Below, piece by piece: positions 9,365-18,419 of a stretch of DNA of 64,000 nt (the stretch's first letter is position 1; each line of letters begins with the position of its first letter). Under the pieces are notes generated by a model. The model worked only from the letters and a program-made list of their open reading frames with translations. It ran no database searches and was not told where the DNA came from. The stretch is from Pseudoxanthomonas sp. (GTDB lineage Bacteria; Pseudomonadota; Gammaproteobacteria; Xanthomonadales; Xanthomonadaceae). The position numbers and the translations under genes are program-made. Location: the NCBI RefSeq assembly GCF_027498035.1, contig NZ_CP114978.1, positions 1,240,001 through 1,304,000 of the forward strand. The letters are read 5' to 3'.

Positions 9365-9748
9365 TTACTTGACGGCCTGGCCGAAGCGGTTCGGACCGGG
9401 CGTGCCTTCCATCATCATCATGACCATCACGATGAAGCCGCCGACATAGGGGACGAAATTGATCAGGACGAACCAGCCGGACTTGTCCATGTCGTGGAAG
9501 CGGCGCACCTGCACGGCCAGGCTGGGGAGCAGCAGCGCCAGGATCAACAGCATCATCAACGCGAAGCCCACGTAGCTCAGTGCGCCGGGACGTTCGGCAG
9601 GCGACACCAGGGCCGCGCCCAGGACCATCACCATCACGGTCGCCAGCAGCGCCACCATGTAGAACAGGAGGAACATCCAGTACTCCTTGCGACGCGAGCG
9701 CCCGGAAAAATCCGCATAGCGCTTCAGCGGCATCAACATCCACTCCAT
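9365..9748 (-). CDS. DUF805 inner-membrane protein
   Basis: A 127-residue membrane protein of the DUF805 (YhaH/YhaI) family, recognised by the N-terminal RYADFSGRSRRKEYWMF and the later RRFHDMDKSGWF. About four hydrophobic segments are visible. The function is unknown. The start is ATG at 9748, preceded by AAGGAGTGATGGG. Monocistronic, with its own terminator. Confidence 0.88.
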   Translation of the reverse strand: MEWMLMPLKRYADFSGRSRRKEYWMFLLFYMVALLATVMVMVLGAALVSPAERPGALSYVGFALMMLLILALLLPSLAVQVRRFHDMDKSGWFVLINFVPYVGGFIVMVMMMMEGTPGPNRFGQAVK

Positions 9749-9922
9749 CCCATCACTCCTTGCAGTTCAAACGACATGCATGGGTGGCGGGCACCGCGCT
9801 GCGATGCCTCGCATCCATGCGGGGCGCGCATATTAAGCCGTGCAGCGGAAGAACGACCAGCCGGGCGATCACACTTCATGCATGGCCGTACTCGCCAGGC
9901 GCGACTTCAACCATGTGTCGAC

Positions 9923-11315
<1,393 letters not shown>

Positions 11316-11408
11316 GAAGCGATCCCTTGGAAATCCGGCGGCCACTGTAGCGGTGGCGCGTCTCCTGGGGCGAGACCCGCACGACCGCAGCGCGAAGGTT
11401 TTAACGTA

Positions 11409-12371
11409 GTGATCAACGTTCATCCCCCCAAAACCAGGCTCTTGGCCGCCCTCATCCAGCCCTCGACCCGCCCGCGCTGGCACCCGCGCATGCTGCTGAA
11501 CGTGCTGCTGGCGCTGCCGGCAGTGGCGGTGTGCGTGTACGTGCTGCTGCCGATGCCAGCCATCCCCCGCGCCGACCCCGAGCGCGATCCGGCGGCCTAC
11601 TTCAGCGGTGATGGACTATTGATGGCCCGCGCGGTGGACCGGCGCGACTGGAACGCCATCGACAAGATGGTGCACGAACGCGGGATCGACCCGGACACGC
11701 TCTTCGACCGCCTGGGCCGGCCAATCCTGGCCTGGCCGGTCATCACCCACAACCCCGAAGGCCTGCACCTGCTGCTCAATGCCGGCGCCACGCCCGATGC
11801 GCGCATGCAGTCGATGGGCGTGGCTGCGGAAAGCGCCCTGGTGCCGGCCGCGTCGATGTCCGATTCCAGCTACCTCACCGAACTACTGATGCGCGGCGGT
11901 GACCCCAACGGCCGCAACGCCGCTGGCCAGCCGCTGCTGTATGTCGCCTTCGCCAGCGGCCACTGGGACAACGTGCAGGCCCTGGTTCTGTCCGGCGCCG
12001 ACCTGGACACCACGCTCTATACCGGCAACGGCTACGACACCGTACTGAGCTGGTATTCGCGGATCGGCCGCTTCGACCGCCTGTACTGGCTGCTGGAACA
12101 CGGCGGCGACCCGACCCGCCGGATGCACGACCTGCCAGGTTCGCGCCTGGCCGGGACTGCCGATTCCAACGAAGGCCGCATGCCGATCGTAGAAGACGTC
12201 TTCTACGCCACCGCGCTCCCCCGGATGCGCGACTGGCAGCAGGCCTGCCAAGCCTGGCTGCTGAACCACAACATCGGTCGCCCTCCGATGCCACCGGCGC
12301 TGCGCATGCGTGAGCGCGAACACGAGCGACAACAGGCGCAGGAAAGCGGCAACAACGAGATCGCACTCTAG
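11409..12371 (+). CDS. Membrane-anchored ankyrin-repeat-like protein
   Basis: A product of about 320 residues with a basic N-terminus, one transmembrane helix (MLLNVLLALPAVAVCVYVLL) and a C-terminal region with ankyrin-like units such as EGLHLLLNAGATPD, YLTELLMRGGDPNGRN and NVQALVLSGADLD. It is probably held in the inner membrane with the repeats outside. GTG at 11409 is chosen because AAGG precedes it by 10 bases; ATG at 11490, just before the helix, is the alternative and gives 293 residues. Divergent from radA. The partner and function are unknown. Confidence 0.75.
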   Translation: MINVHPPKTRLLAALIQPSTRPRWHPRMLLNVLLALPAVAVCVYVLLPMPAIPRADPERDPAAYFSGDGLLMARAVDRRDWNAIDKMVHERGIDPDTLFDRLGRPILAWPVITHNPEGLHLLLNAGATPDARMQSMGVAAESALVPAASMSDSSYLTELLMRGGDPNGRNAAGQPLLYVAFASGHWDNVQALVLSGADLDTTLYTGNGYDTVLSWYSRIGRFDRLYWLLEHGGDPTRRMHDLPGSRLAGTADSNEGRMPIVEDVFYATALPRMRDWQQACQAWLLNHNIGRPPMPPALRMREREHERQQAQESGNNEIAL

Positions 12372-12403
12372 GGCGACGCGGACTGACGTGGCACCATCGC
12401 AGG

Positions 12404-13711
12404 ATGTCCGTGCTGCTCGATCCCCTTTCGCATGTGCCCGTCGGCGCGCCCACCGCGCGTTTGCATGTGGCGCTGAGTGGCGGACTGGATTCGAGCGCAC
12501 TGCTGCATGCCATCGCAACGCAGTGGCGCGGCCGGCGCGAAGTCCATGCCATCCATGTGCACCATGGCCTTCAGGCGGACGCCGATGCTTGGGCCACGCA
12601 CTGTGCGGCGCTGTGCGCCTCGCTGCAGGTGCCGCTACAGGTGGTGCGCGTCACTGTTGATCGCAGCGCTGGCGAGGGCCTGGAAGCGGCCGCACGTCGC
12701 GCGCGGCACGCTGCCTTCGCGCAGGTGATGGCGCCTGGCGACGTGCTGGTCGCCGCGCACCATCAGGACGACCAGGCCGAGACCTTCCTGCTGCGCGCCC
12801 TGCGTGCTTCCGGGCCGGATGGCCTGGCGGCCATGCGGCCGTGGCGCGTGTTCGCCGACGGCTGGCTGTGGCGGCCGTGGCTGTCTGTTTCGCACGGCGA
12901 GATCGCAGGCTATGCCCAGGCGCAGGGCCTGCACTGGATCGAAGACGGCAGCAATGCCGACACCGCGCTGGATCGCAATTTCCTGCGCCATCAGGTGTTG
13001 CCACTGCTGCGCCAGCGCTGGCCGCACGCCGATGCCGCACTGGCGCGCAGTGCCGCGCTGAATGCGCAGGCCAGCGAGCTGCTCACCGAACAGGACCAGG
13101 CCGCATTGCACGCCGCACGCACCGCGGACCCGATGATGCTGTCGGTCACTACCCTGCAGGCCATGGACGCCGCCCGACGCGCACGCGTATTGCGCCTGTG
13201 GATCGCGCAGTGCGCGCTGCCGCCGTTTCCCGCACGCGGCGTTGCCCAGGTCGAGTCCAGCCTGCTGATCGCACGTACCGATGCGCAGGCATGCTTTGAA
13301 TGGGACGGCGCCTGCCTGCATCGCTGGGGCGATCAGCTGCATGCAGGCCTGGCCATTGCGCCACTCGCCCTTGATTGGCAGGCCGAATGGGATGGCCGCC
13401 AGGTACTGCAACTTCCCGCTGGCGGCCGGTTGCAACTGCGCGGCATCGGCGCGTTCGACGCACCGGTCCACGTCACGGCCCGCCGTGGCGGGGAGCGCAT
13501 CACCCTGCCCGGCCGCCGTCACTCGCACGCGCTCAAACACGTCCTGCAGGATGCCGGCATGCCGCCGTGGCGACGGCTCCAGCTGCCACTGCTACGCGAT
13601 GCGCATGGCGAGGTCCTGGCGGCGGGCGATGCCATCTATTCGAGCGGATTCGCCCGCTGGCTGCAGGAAAATGCAGCCTCCCTGCACTGGTCGCCGCCCG
13701 GCCGCGATTGA
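12404..13711 (+). CDS. tilS: tRNA(Ile)-lysidine synthase
   Basis: Converts C34 of the AUA-decoding tRNA-Ile2 to lysidine using ATP and lysine; essential for AUA decoding. The 435-residue protein has the PP-loop ATP motif LSGGLDSS (residues 24-31), then the TilS catalytic region (VHHGLQADAD, AAHHQDDQAETFLLRALRASG, DGSNADTALDRNFLRHQVLP) and the C-terminal domains. The start is ATG at 12404. xseB and ispA follow on the same strand, probably as one operon. Confidence 0.97.
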   Translation: MSVLLDPLSHVPVGAPTARLHVALSGGLDSSALLHAIATQWRGRREVHAIHVHHGLQADADAWATHCAALCASLQVPLQVVRVTVDRSAGEGLEAAARRARHAAFAQVMAPGDVLVAAHHQDDQAETFLLRALRASGPDGLAAMRPWRVFADGWLWRPWLSVSHGEIAGYAQAQGLHWIEDGSNADTALDRNFLRHQVLPLLRQRWPHADAALARSAALNAQASELLTEQDQAALHAARTADPMMLSVTTLQAMDAARRARVLRLWIAQCALPPFPARGVAQVESSLLIARTDAQACFEWDGACLHRWGDQLHAGLAIAPLALDWQAEWDGRQVLQLPAGGRLQLRGIGAFDAPVHVTARRGGERITLPGRRHSHALKHVLQDAGMPPWRRLQLPLLRDAHGEVLAAGDAIYSSGFARWLQENAASLHWSPPGRD

Positions 13712-13742
13712 CCCACCGGCACCTCGCCCCCACACTTTGCGC

Positions 13743-14003
13743 ATGGCAAAGAAACCCGCAGCCGACGCCTCGCCCGTGGCGCATTTCGAAACCTCGCTGG
13801 ACGAGCTGGAACAGCTGGTCGGGCGCATGGAACAGGGCGAATTGAGCCTGGAAGAATCACTGGCCGCCTACGAGCGTGGCGTGGGCCTGTACCGCAGCTG
13901 CCGCACCGCGCTGGAGCAGGCCGAACTGCGCGTGCGCCTGCTCAGCGACCCCGACCGCCCCGAGTCCGCCGAACCTTTCGCCCCGTTGCCCGATGGCGAG
14001 TGA
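13743..14003 (+). CDS. xseB: Exodeoxyribonuclease VII small subunit
   Basis: An 86-residue helical subunit of the single-strand exonuclease ExoVII. The family core is clear: FETSLDELEQLVGRMEQGEL, SLEESLAAYERGVGLYRSC and ALEQAELRVRLL. The start is ATG at 13743. It overlaps ispA by 11 bases, the conserved xseB-ispA arrangement. The large subunit xseA is not in this window. Confidence 0.95.
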   Translation: MAKKPAADASPVAHFETSLDELEQLVGRMEQGELSLEESLAAYERGVGLYRSCRTALEQAELRVRLLSDPDRPESAEPFAPLPDGE

Positions 14004-14871
14004 GGCCGTGTTCGCACGCTGGGCGCAGCGTGTCGAAGCCTCGCTCGAATCGGCGCTCCCCGATCCCGACCTCGCCCCGCAGCGATTGCACGGGGCCATG
14101 CGCCATGCCGTGCTCGGCGGCGGCAAGCGCATGCGTCCGTTGCTGGTCTATGCGGCGGGCACGCTGACCGGTGCCGATGAAGCCGTGCTCGATGCGCCGG
14201 CCACTGCGGTCGAGCTGATCCATGCCTATTCGCTGGTCCACGACGACTTGCCGGCAATGGACGACGACGCCCTGCGTCGCGGCCAGCCCACGGTGCATAT
14301 CGCCTTCGACGAAGCCACCGCGATCCTGGCTGGCGACGCGCTGCAGACCCGCGCGTTCGAAGTCCTGGCCGGCAGCGATGCCGGCGCGGTGCTGCGCGTG
14401 GCCTGGCTGCAGACCCTGGCCCAGGCCAGCGGCGTGGCCGGCATGTGCGGCGGCCAGGCGCTGGATATCGACGCGACCGGCGGCGTGCAGCCACTGCAGG
14501 CCCTGCAGCGCATGCACGCACTCAAGACCGGCGCCCTGATCCGCGCCAGCGTGCGCCTGGGCGCCCTGGCCGGCGGTGCCGATGACGACACCCTGCGACG
14601 CCTGGACACCTTCGCCGACGCCCTCGGCCTGGCCTTCCAGGTCCGCGATGACATCCTCGATGTCGAATCCAGTTCCGAAGCGCTCGGCAAGACCGCCGGC
14701 AAGGACGCGGCACAAGCCAAGTCGACCTATCCCGCCCTCCTGGGCATGGACGGTGCAAAGGCGAAGCTGGATGCGTTGGCGGTGCAGATGAAGGAGTCGC
14801 TGGCGCCGTTCGGCGCGCGAGCGAATGCGTTGGCAGCGCTGGGCGAGTTTGCGGTCAAACGCGGGCACTGA
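13993..14871 (+). CDS. ispA: Farnesyl diphosphate synthase (geranyltranstransferase)
   Basis: Condenses isopentenyl diphosphate with dimethylallyl and geranyl diphosphate to make farnesyl diphosphate for quinones and undecaprenyl carriers. The 292-residue enzyme has the first aspartate-rich motif DDLPAMDDD (residues 84-92), the GKRMRPLL substrate loop and the second motif DDILD (about 219-223). The start is ATG at 13993, inside the xseB end. In many relatives dxs follows directly; here the next DNA is an attC site and a cassette gene on the opposite strand. Confidence 0.97.
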   Translation: MASEAVFARWAQRVEASLESALPDPDLAPQRLHGAMRHAVLGGGKRMRPLLVYAAGTLTGADEAVLDAPATAVELIHAYSLVHDDLPAMDDDALRRGQPTVHIAFDEATAILAGDALQTRAFEVLAGSDAGAVLRVAWLQTLAQASGVAGMCGGQALDIDATGGVQPLQALQRMHALKTGALIRASVRLGALAGGADDDTLRRLDTFADALGLAFQVRDDILDVESSSEALGKTAGKDAAQAKSTYPALLGMDGAKAKLDALAVQMKESLAPFGARANALAALGEFAVKRGH

Positions 14872-14876
14872 TTCCG

Positions 14877-14935
14877 CAGCAAGCTTGAATCAAGTCGACC
14901 TGCGAAGCGGGTTCGGCTTGGATGAGTTGTTAGGC
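14877..14935 (-). repeat. attC recombination site 1 (array end)
   Basis: On the minus strand it starts with GCCTAAC (14935-14929), continues with AACTCATCCAAGCCGAACC, a GC-rich turn (GCTTCGC) and the imperfect mirror AGGTCGACTTGATTCAAGC. This is the classic attC fold. The far R' core (expected GTTAGGC) is replaced by TTGCTGC, so this is where the array joins the chromosome next to ispA, perhaps a secondary integration site. The stop codon of the DUF2971 gene is embedded in its first core. Confidence 0.8.
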
Positions 14936-15802
14936 GGCGTCCGCGACAATCCTGATTGCAAAGCAAGATTCATCCGGAACGCACCTAAGTAGTTTGATGT
15001 GTGACATCGCGCTGTTGCTGGAAATTGCCTGCCGGGCTTGATCTGCGAGTGTGGTTGACGCCCTCACCCCAAGAATAACTGCCTTGATTGAGTAAGGTGG
15101 CAGCTGGAACAGATGAATGTCCTCGCCGTTAGCATTAACTAGGTTGTGCGCATCTTTGAGCGGGCGAAGAACCCTCCACTCTCGTTCATACGACCACTCC
15201 TTGCTTTTGACCAAGAACATCTCCGTACCGTCCAAGTCGATGAGAGACGCACTAGGACGGACATCTCGATAGCGAACCTGGCGCAGGTGGCCAAACTCAT
15301 CTTGATCTGTGCGGCGGGCGTTGAAGTACGGATGTCTCGAATCCAACTCCAACACAAACCCTGTATGGCTCATTCCGTAGTGAGCCCACATGAGAAGGCT
15401 ATCCGGAATCTCACATAGCGAAAGGACACCCAAGACCTCATCCATCTTGGCGGGAATCGCTGGGATGAGTCTGTTTGATACAGCGCCGAGCATTGCGAGA
15501 AACTGTCCTTGCTGCTGTTGCATCAAGGGGGTTGCAAACCGCACCCACTGCTGAAGTGAAAATCGTGTCCTCAGTGCCGCGGGGAGGCTGCTATATGCGG
15601 CTTCAAGTTCACTGGGAATTGCCGCAGCAAAAGAGGCAACCGCCGCTTCATTCGAGGCAAGTTGCGTAATCTCGGGCCTTCCTTCGAACGGATCGTTGAA
15701 TGCTCCTAATGGCGTGTAGCGAACCAGTTGATCGGACAGAATTCCGATACGGGCTGGGGAAAGGTACTTGAATACCCTCTCCGGTGCGCCGTGATCTTCC
15801 AT
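14930..15802 (-). CDS. DUF2971 protein in an integron cassette
   Basis: A 290-residue cytoplasmic protein resembling DUF2971, recognised by the N-terminal YLSPARIGILSDQLVRYTPL and NDPFEGRPE, the central CEIPDSLLMWAHYGMSHTGF and the YEREWRVLRP motif. The biochemical role of DUF2971 is unknown; members often occur in mobile or defence-linked settings. The ATG lies only a few bases after the core of attC site 2 and the TAA is inside attC site 1, so the gene fills its cassette. Its base composition is clearly lower in GC than the flanking genes, a sign of transfer. Translation may rely on little or no leader. Confidence 0.82.
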   Translation of the reverse strand: MEDHGAPERVFKYLSPARIGILSDQLVRYTPLGAFNDPFEGRPEITQLASNEAAVASFAAAIPSELEAAYSSLPAALRTRFSLQQWVRFATPLMQQQQGQFLAMLGAVSNRLIPAIPAKMDEVLGVLSLCEIPDSLLMWAHYGMSHTGFVLELDSRHPYFNARRTDQDEFGHLRQVRYRDVRPSASLIDLDGTEMFLVKSKEWSYEREWRVLRPLKDAHNLVNANGEDIHLFQLPPYSIKAVILGVRASTTLADQARQAISSNSAMSHIKLLRCVPDESCFAIRIVADAA

Positions 15803-15806
15803 AGCC

Positions 15807-15866
15807 GCCTAACGCCTGAATTAAGCCGAGCCGCGAAGCGGTTTCGGCTTGAATGAATTGTTAGGC
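15807..15866 (-). repeat. attC recombination site 2 (complete)
   Basis: A 60-bp site bounded by GCCTAAC and GTTAGGC (15807-15813 and 15860-15866, plus-strand reading). The inner arms TTAAGCCGA and TCGGCTTGAA, and CCGCGAAGCGG at the tip, form the folded attC hairpin. It closely resembles attC sites of resistance cassettes such as aadA. Its orientation shows cassettes read on the minus strand. Confidence 0.93.
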
Positions 15867-15884
15867 CGCAGCCTAGCAGCTTGA

Positions 15885-16064
15885 CTACTCGCCGTTGCAA
15901 TTGGTGACGGAAAGCTCAAGGGCGGCGTCATTGATGTCGACAAAAAGCCGACTCCCATCGGTGAACTGGATAACGATCTCTCTTGGGCGATGACGCCAGA
16001 TAGTCTCAACTACCCGTCCGGCCAGCAGCTTGGTAGCACCTTCTGCTTCTTCTTCAAGCGTCAT
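15885..16064 (-). CDS. 59-residue cassette protein of unknown function
   Basis: A small ORF between attC site 2 and a GTTAGGC core at 16086-16080. ATG at 16064 has AAGGAAA 6 bases upstream and the stop is TAG at 15887-15885. The product (MTLEEEAEGATKLLAGRVVE, then a basic WRHRPRE and the strand-like IVIQFTDGSRLFVDIND) looks like a compact alpha-beta protein and is moderately acidic. It is not a family I recognise. Position, orientation and lower GC fit a mobile gene cassette. Confidence 0.7.
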   Translation of the reverse strand: MTLEEEAEGATKLLAGRVVETIWRHRPREIVIQFTDGSRLFVDINDAALELSVTNCNGE

Positions 16065-16079
16065 GGAGTTTCCTTTGCG

Positions 16080-16132
16080 GCCTAACTACTAATAGACCCC
16101 GAAATGGGGCGTATGCGGCGATTCTGCTAGCC
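16080..16132 (-). repeat. Possible degenerate attC site 3
   Basis: Carries a perfect GTTAGGC core on the minus strand (16086-16080), a central hairpin CCCC-GAAAT-GGGG, and GGCTAGC at 16132-16126 where the second core would be. The inner arms match poorly and the far core departs from RYYYAAC. It could be a decayed attC or the remnant of an attI. Confidence 0.4.
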
Positions 16133-16145
16133 GCTTGAAGACGGG

Positions 16146-16352
16146 TCAATCAGGAGATTCGAACTCGCCGGGTGTTAGCGAATCATCCTCACGCACGAGA
16201 TCAGATACGTCATGTTCTTGGTGTGGCGGCGGGACAGCCATATCGGAGAATGCGGTATCGCTGCCGCCATATCCGGGACGCTGCTTCGGGTAAAAGCATC
16301 GGTGTGCAACTTTCCGACTGCTCCCCGCAGTTCGCTTTTCCAGATCAGCCAC
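16146..16352 (-). CDS. Possible 68-residue cassette ORF or remnant
   Basis: A frame from GTG at 16352 to TGA at 16146, ending just before the putative attC site 3. The C-terminal half (PPPHQEHDVSDLVREDDSLT and following) is strongly acidic and protein-like, but there is no convincing ribosome binding site and no family is recognised. A second overlapping frame on the same strand cannot be ruled out. It could be a third cassette or debris between the array and the next chromosomal gene. The remainder of 16087-16435 shows no integrase or other gene. Confidence 0.25.
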   Translation of the reverse strand: MADLEKRTAGSSRKVAHRCFYPKQRPGYGGSDTAFSDMAVPPPHQEHDVSDLVREDDSLTPGEFESPD

Positions 16353-16435
16353 AGGACACCCACGTCGTCCGCGATAGAACCTTGTTGCCTGAAAATCGCT
16401 GATCAACAGGGTGGCGCACAGGGAGGTGCGCCATG

Positions 16436-16462
16436 AAAAAGCCCGGCACAAGGCCGGGCTTT
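16436..16462 (-). terminator. Intrinsic terminator after the DUF4870 gene
   Basis: On the minus strand AAAGCCCGGC and GCCGGGCTTT pair perfectly around a CTTGT loop and are followed by T residues (TTTTT overall). It lies 24 bases downstream of the DUF4870 stop. Confidence 0.9.
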
Positions 16463-16485
16463 CTTTCAATGCAATGACGCACTGG

Positions 16486-16863
16486 TTACTTGATCAGGCG
16501 CAGCGCGAACGGGTAGCGATAGGCCTGGCCTTCGTTGGCCTTGATCCCGGCCAGGATGCACAGCACCAGGTTGGCGATCCAGACCAGCGGCATCAACAGG
16601 AAGCCAATGCCGATCACGCCCAGCACGCTGCAGACGATGTAGGCGAGGAACACGGTGATCTGGAAATTCAGTGCTTCCTTGGACTGGTCGTTGAGCCAGG
16701 CTTTGGCCGGGTTGTCCTTGTTCACCAGCCACAGGATCAGCGGGACCACGAAGCTCACCACGATGCCGGTGAGGTGGACGATCAGGCCAACGACCCGATC
16801 TTCCTGCGGGGCCACGCCAGCCGGCGGTGGCGGTGGAGCGGTGACGTTCTCGAACTCGTTCAT
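16486..16863 (-). CDS. DUF4870 membrane protein
   Basis: A 125-residue inner-membrane protein of the DUF4870 (Tic20-like) family, with a proline-rich N-terminus (VTAPPPPPAG) and three to four hydrophobic segments including VGLIVHLTGIVVSFVVPLI and the motif SKEALNFQITVFL. The function is unknown. ATG at 16863 (MNEFENV) is preferred; another ATG four codons upstream at 16875 sits too close to its AGGA. Own terminator, with pmbA upstream on the same strand. Confidence 0.85.
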   Translation of the reverse strand: MNEFENVTAPPPPPAGVAPQEDRVVGLIVHLTGIVVSFVVPLILWLVNKDNPAKAWLNDQSKEALNFQITVFLAYIVCSVLGVIGIGFLLMPLVWIANLVLCILAGIKANEGQAYRYPFALRLIK

Positions 16864-16982
16864 GAGCTTTGTCATTCCTGGATTGGGTGGCCGAACGTTC
16901 CGGCCGTGAGCTGGACGCGGCCAACTGTCGTGGGCCGCGCAGTGCGCGTCAATCCCCCGGACGACACATATCCCAAACTACG

Positions 16983-18344
16983 TCATTGCCCGCCAGCAAC
17001 GGTCATGCGCCCGACCAGCACCGAACCCATGGCGATATGCGAGCGCGGGTCCAGGTCGGTGCCCACCGCTTCGATGTTGGCGAAGATGTCCTTGAGGTTG
17101 CCGGCGACGGTGACGTTGTCGACGGGGAAGGCGATTTCGCCGTTCTCGATCCAGAAGCCGCCGGCGCCACGCGAATAGTCGCCGGTCACCGAATTCACGC
17201 CCTGCCCCATCAGTTCGGTCACCAGCAGGCCGGTGCCCATGCCCTTCAGCATCGACGCCAGGTCACCGGCGTTGGCCGCAATCTTCAGGTTGTGGATGCC
17301 GCCGGCATTGCCGGTGCTGCGCAGGCCCAGCTTGCGCGCCGAATAGCTGCCCAGCACGTATCGCTGCAGCACGCCGCCGGTGACCAGCGCCGAATCGGCC
17401 GTGGCCACGCCTTCGGCATCGAACGACCCCGAACGCAGGCCCTCGCGCAGCAGCGGCAGTTCGTCGATGGAAAACCAGTCCGGGAAGATCTGCTTGCCGA
17501 CGTGGTCCAGCAGGAAGCTGGCCTTGCGGTACAGCGCCCCGCCACTGACCGCACCCAACAGGTGGCCGATCAGCGAGCGCGCGACTTCGGCGCTGTAGAG
17601 CACCGGGTACTGACCGGTGGCCAGGTCGCGTGGCGCCAGGCGGGCGACGGTGCGTTCGGCCGCGCGACGGCCGATGGCGTCGGGCGCTTCCAGCAGCTCG
17701 CGCGCCAACGCCGTGGAGTACCAGCCGTCGCGCTGCATGCCTTCGCCGGTGCCGGCAATCAGCGCGCAGCCGATCGAATGATGGGTGCCGCGGTCGCGGC
17801 CGATGAAGCCGTGCGAGTTGGCATAGACCGACAGGCCATGCCCGCTGCTGACCGAGGCGCCATCGGAATTGGTGATGCGTGCGTCGGCATCGCGGCCGGC
17901 GGCCTCGCAGGCCAGGGCCAGGTCGACTGCCGCGTCGGCATCGAGCTGCCACGGATGCCAGCCACCCAGGTCCGGGAAGTCGCGCGCCATGCGGTCGGCG
18001 TCGGCCAGGCCGGCGGCCTCGTCGTCTTCGGTGTAGCGGGCAATCGCACAAGCCTGCTCGACCGTAGCGGCCAGGCTCTCTTCGCGCAGGTCGCCGGTGC
18101 TGGCGCTGCCCTTGCGCTGGCCGAAGTAGACCGTCACCCCGATGGCGCGGTCCTGGGTGGATTCGACCGTCTCCACTTCGCCCATGCGCACATTGATGCT
18201 CAGGCCGCGGTCTTCACTGCAGCTGACCTCGGCCTGGGTGGCGCCGCGGCTGCGGGCCATGTCCAGCAGGCGCTCGGACAGGCCGGCCAAGTGCTCCATC
18301 CGCTGGCTGCTGTCGTCCTGGATGTGGGAAGTGAGTGCGTTCAA
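16983..18344 (-). CDS. pmbA: Metalloprotease PmbA/TldE
   Basis: The non-catalytic-site partner of the TldD/TldE heterodimer, which unfolds and digests small unstructured peptides and matures microcin B17 in E. coli. The 453-residue product is the normal length, with conserved blocks SINVRMGEVETVESTQDRAI, LYSAEVARSLIGHLLGA, GVNSVTGDYSRGAGGFWIENG and IAMGSVLVGRM. It has no HExxxH, as expected for TldE. The partner tldD lies beyond darP, 0.7 kb away. Confidence 0.96.
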   Translation of the reverse strand: MNALTSHIQDDSSQRMEHLAGLSERLLDMARSRGATQAEVSCSEDRGLSINVRMGEVETVESTQDRAIGVTVYFGQRKGSASTGDLREESLAATVEQACAIARYTEDDEAAGLADADRMARDFPDLGGWHPWQLDADAAVDLALACEAAGRDADARITNSDGASVSSGHGLSVYANSHGFIGRDRGTHHSIGCALIAGTGEGMQRDGWYSTALARELLEAPDAIGRRAAERTVARLAPRDLATGQYPVLYSAEVARSLIGHLLGAVSGGALYRKASFLLDHVGKQIFPDWFSIDELPLLREGLRSGSFDAEGVATADSALVTGGVLQRYVLGSYSARKLGLRSTGNAGGIHNLKIAANAGDLASMLKGMGTGLLVTELMGQGVNSVTGDYSRGAGGFWIENGEIAFPVDNVTVAGNLKDIFANIEAVGTDLDPRSHIAMGSVLVGRMTVAGGQ

Positions 18345-18419
18345 TGGCTTATCCTATGTCTCTATTCGATTGACCCGGCGCGCGCCTTACGCAGCGCGCC
18401 TTTGAAGAAGGTGTGATGT

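Noticed and set aside
16411..17178. 255-codon plus-strand frame
   Set aside because: A shadow of the DUF4870 and pmbA genes.
15805..17300. Search for an integron integrase beside the attC array
   Set aside because: No tyrosine recombinase motifs were found on either strand; the adjacent genes are a DUF4870 protein and pmbA.
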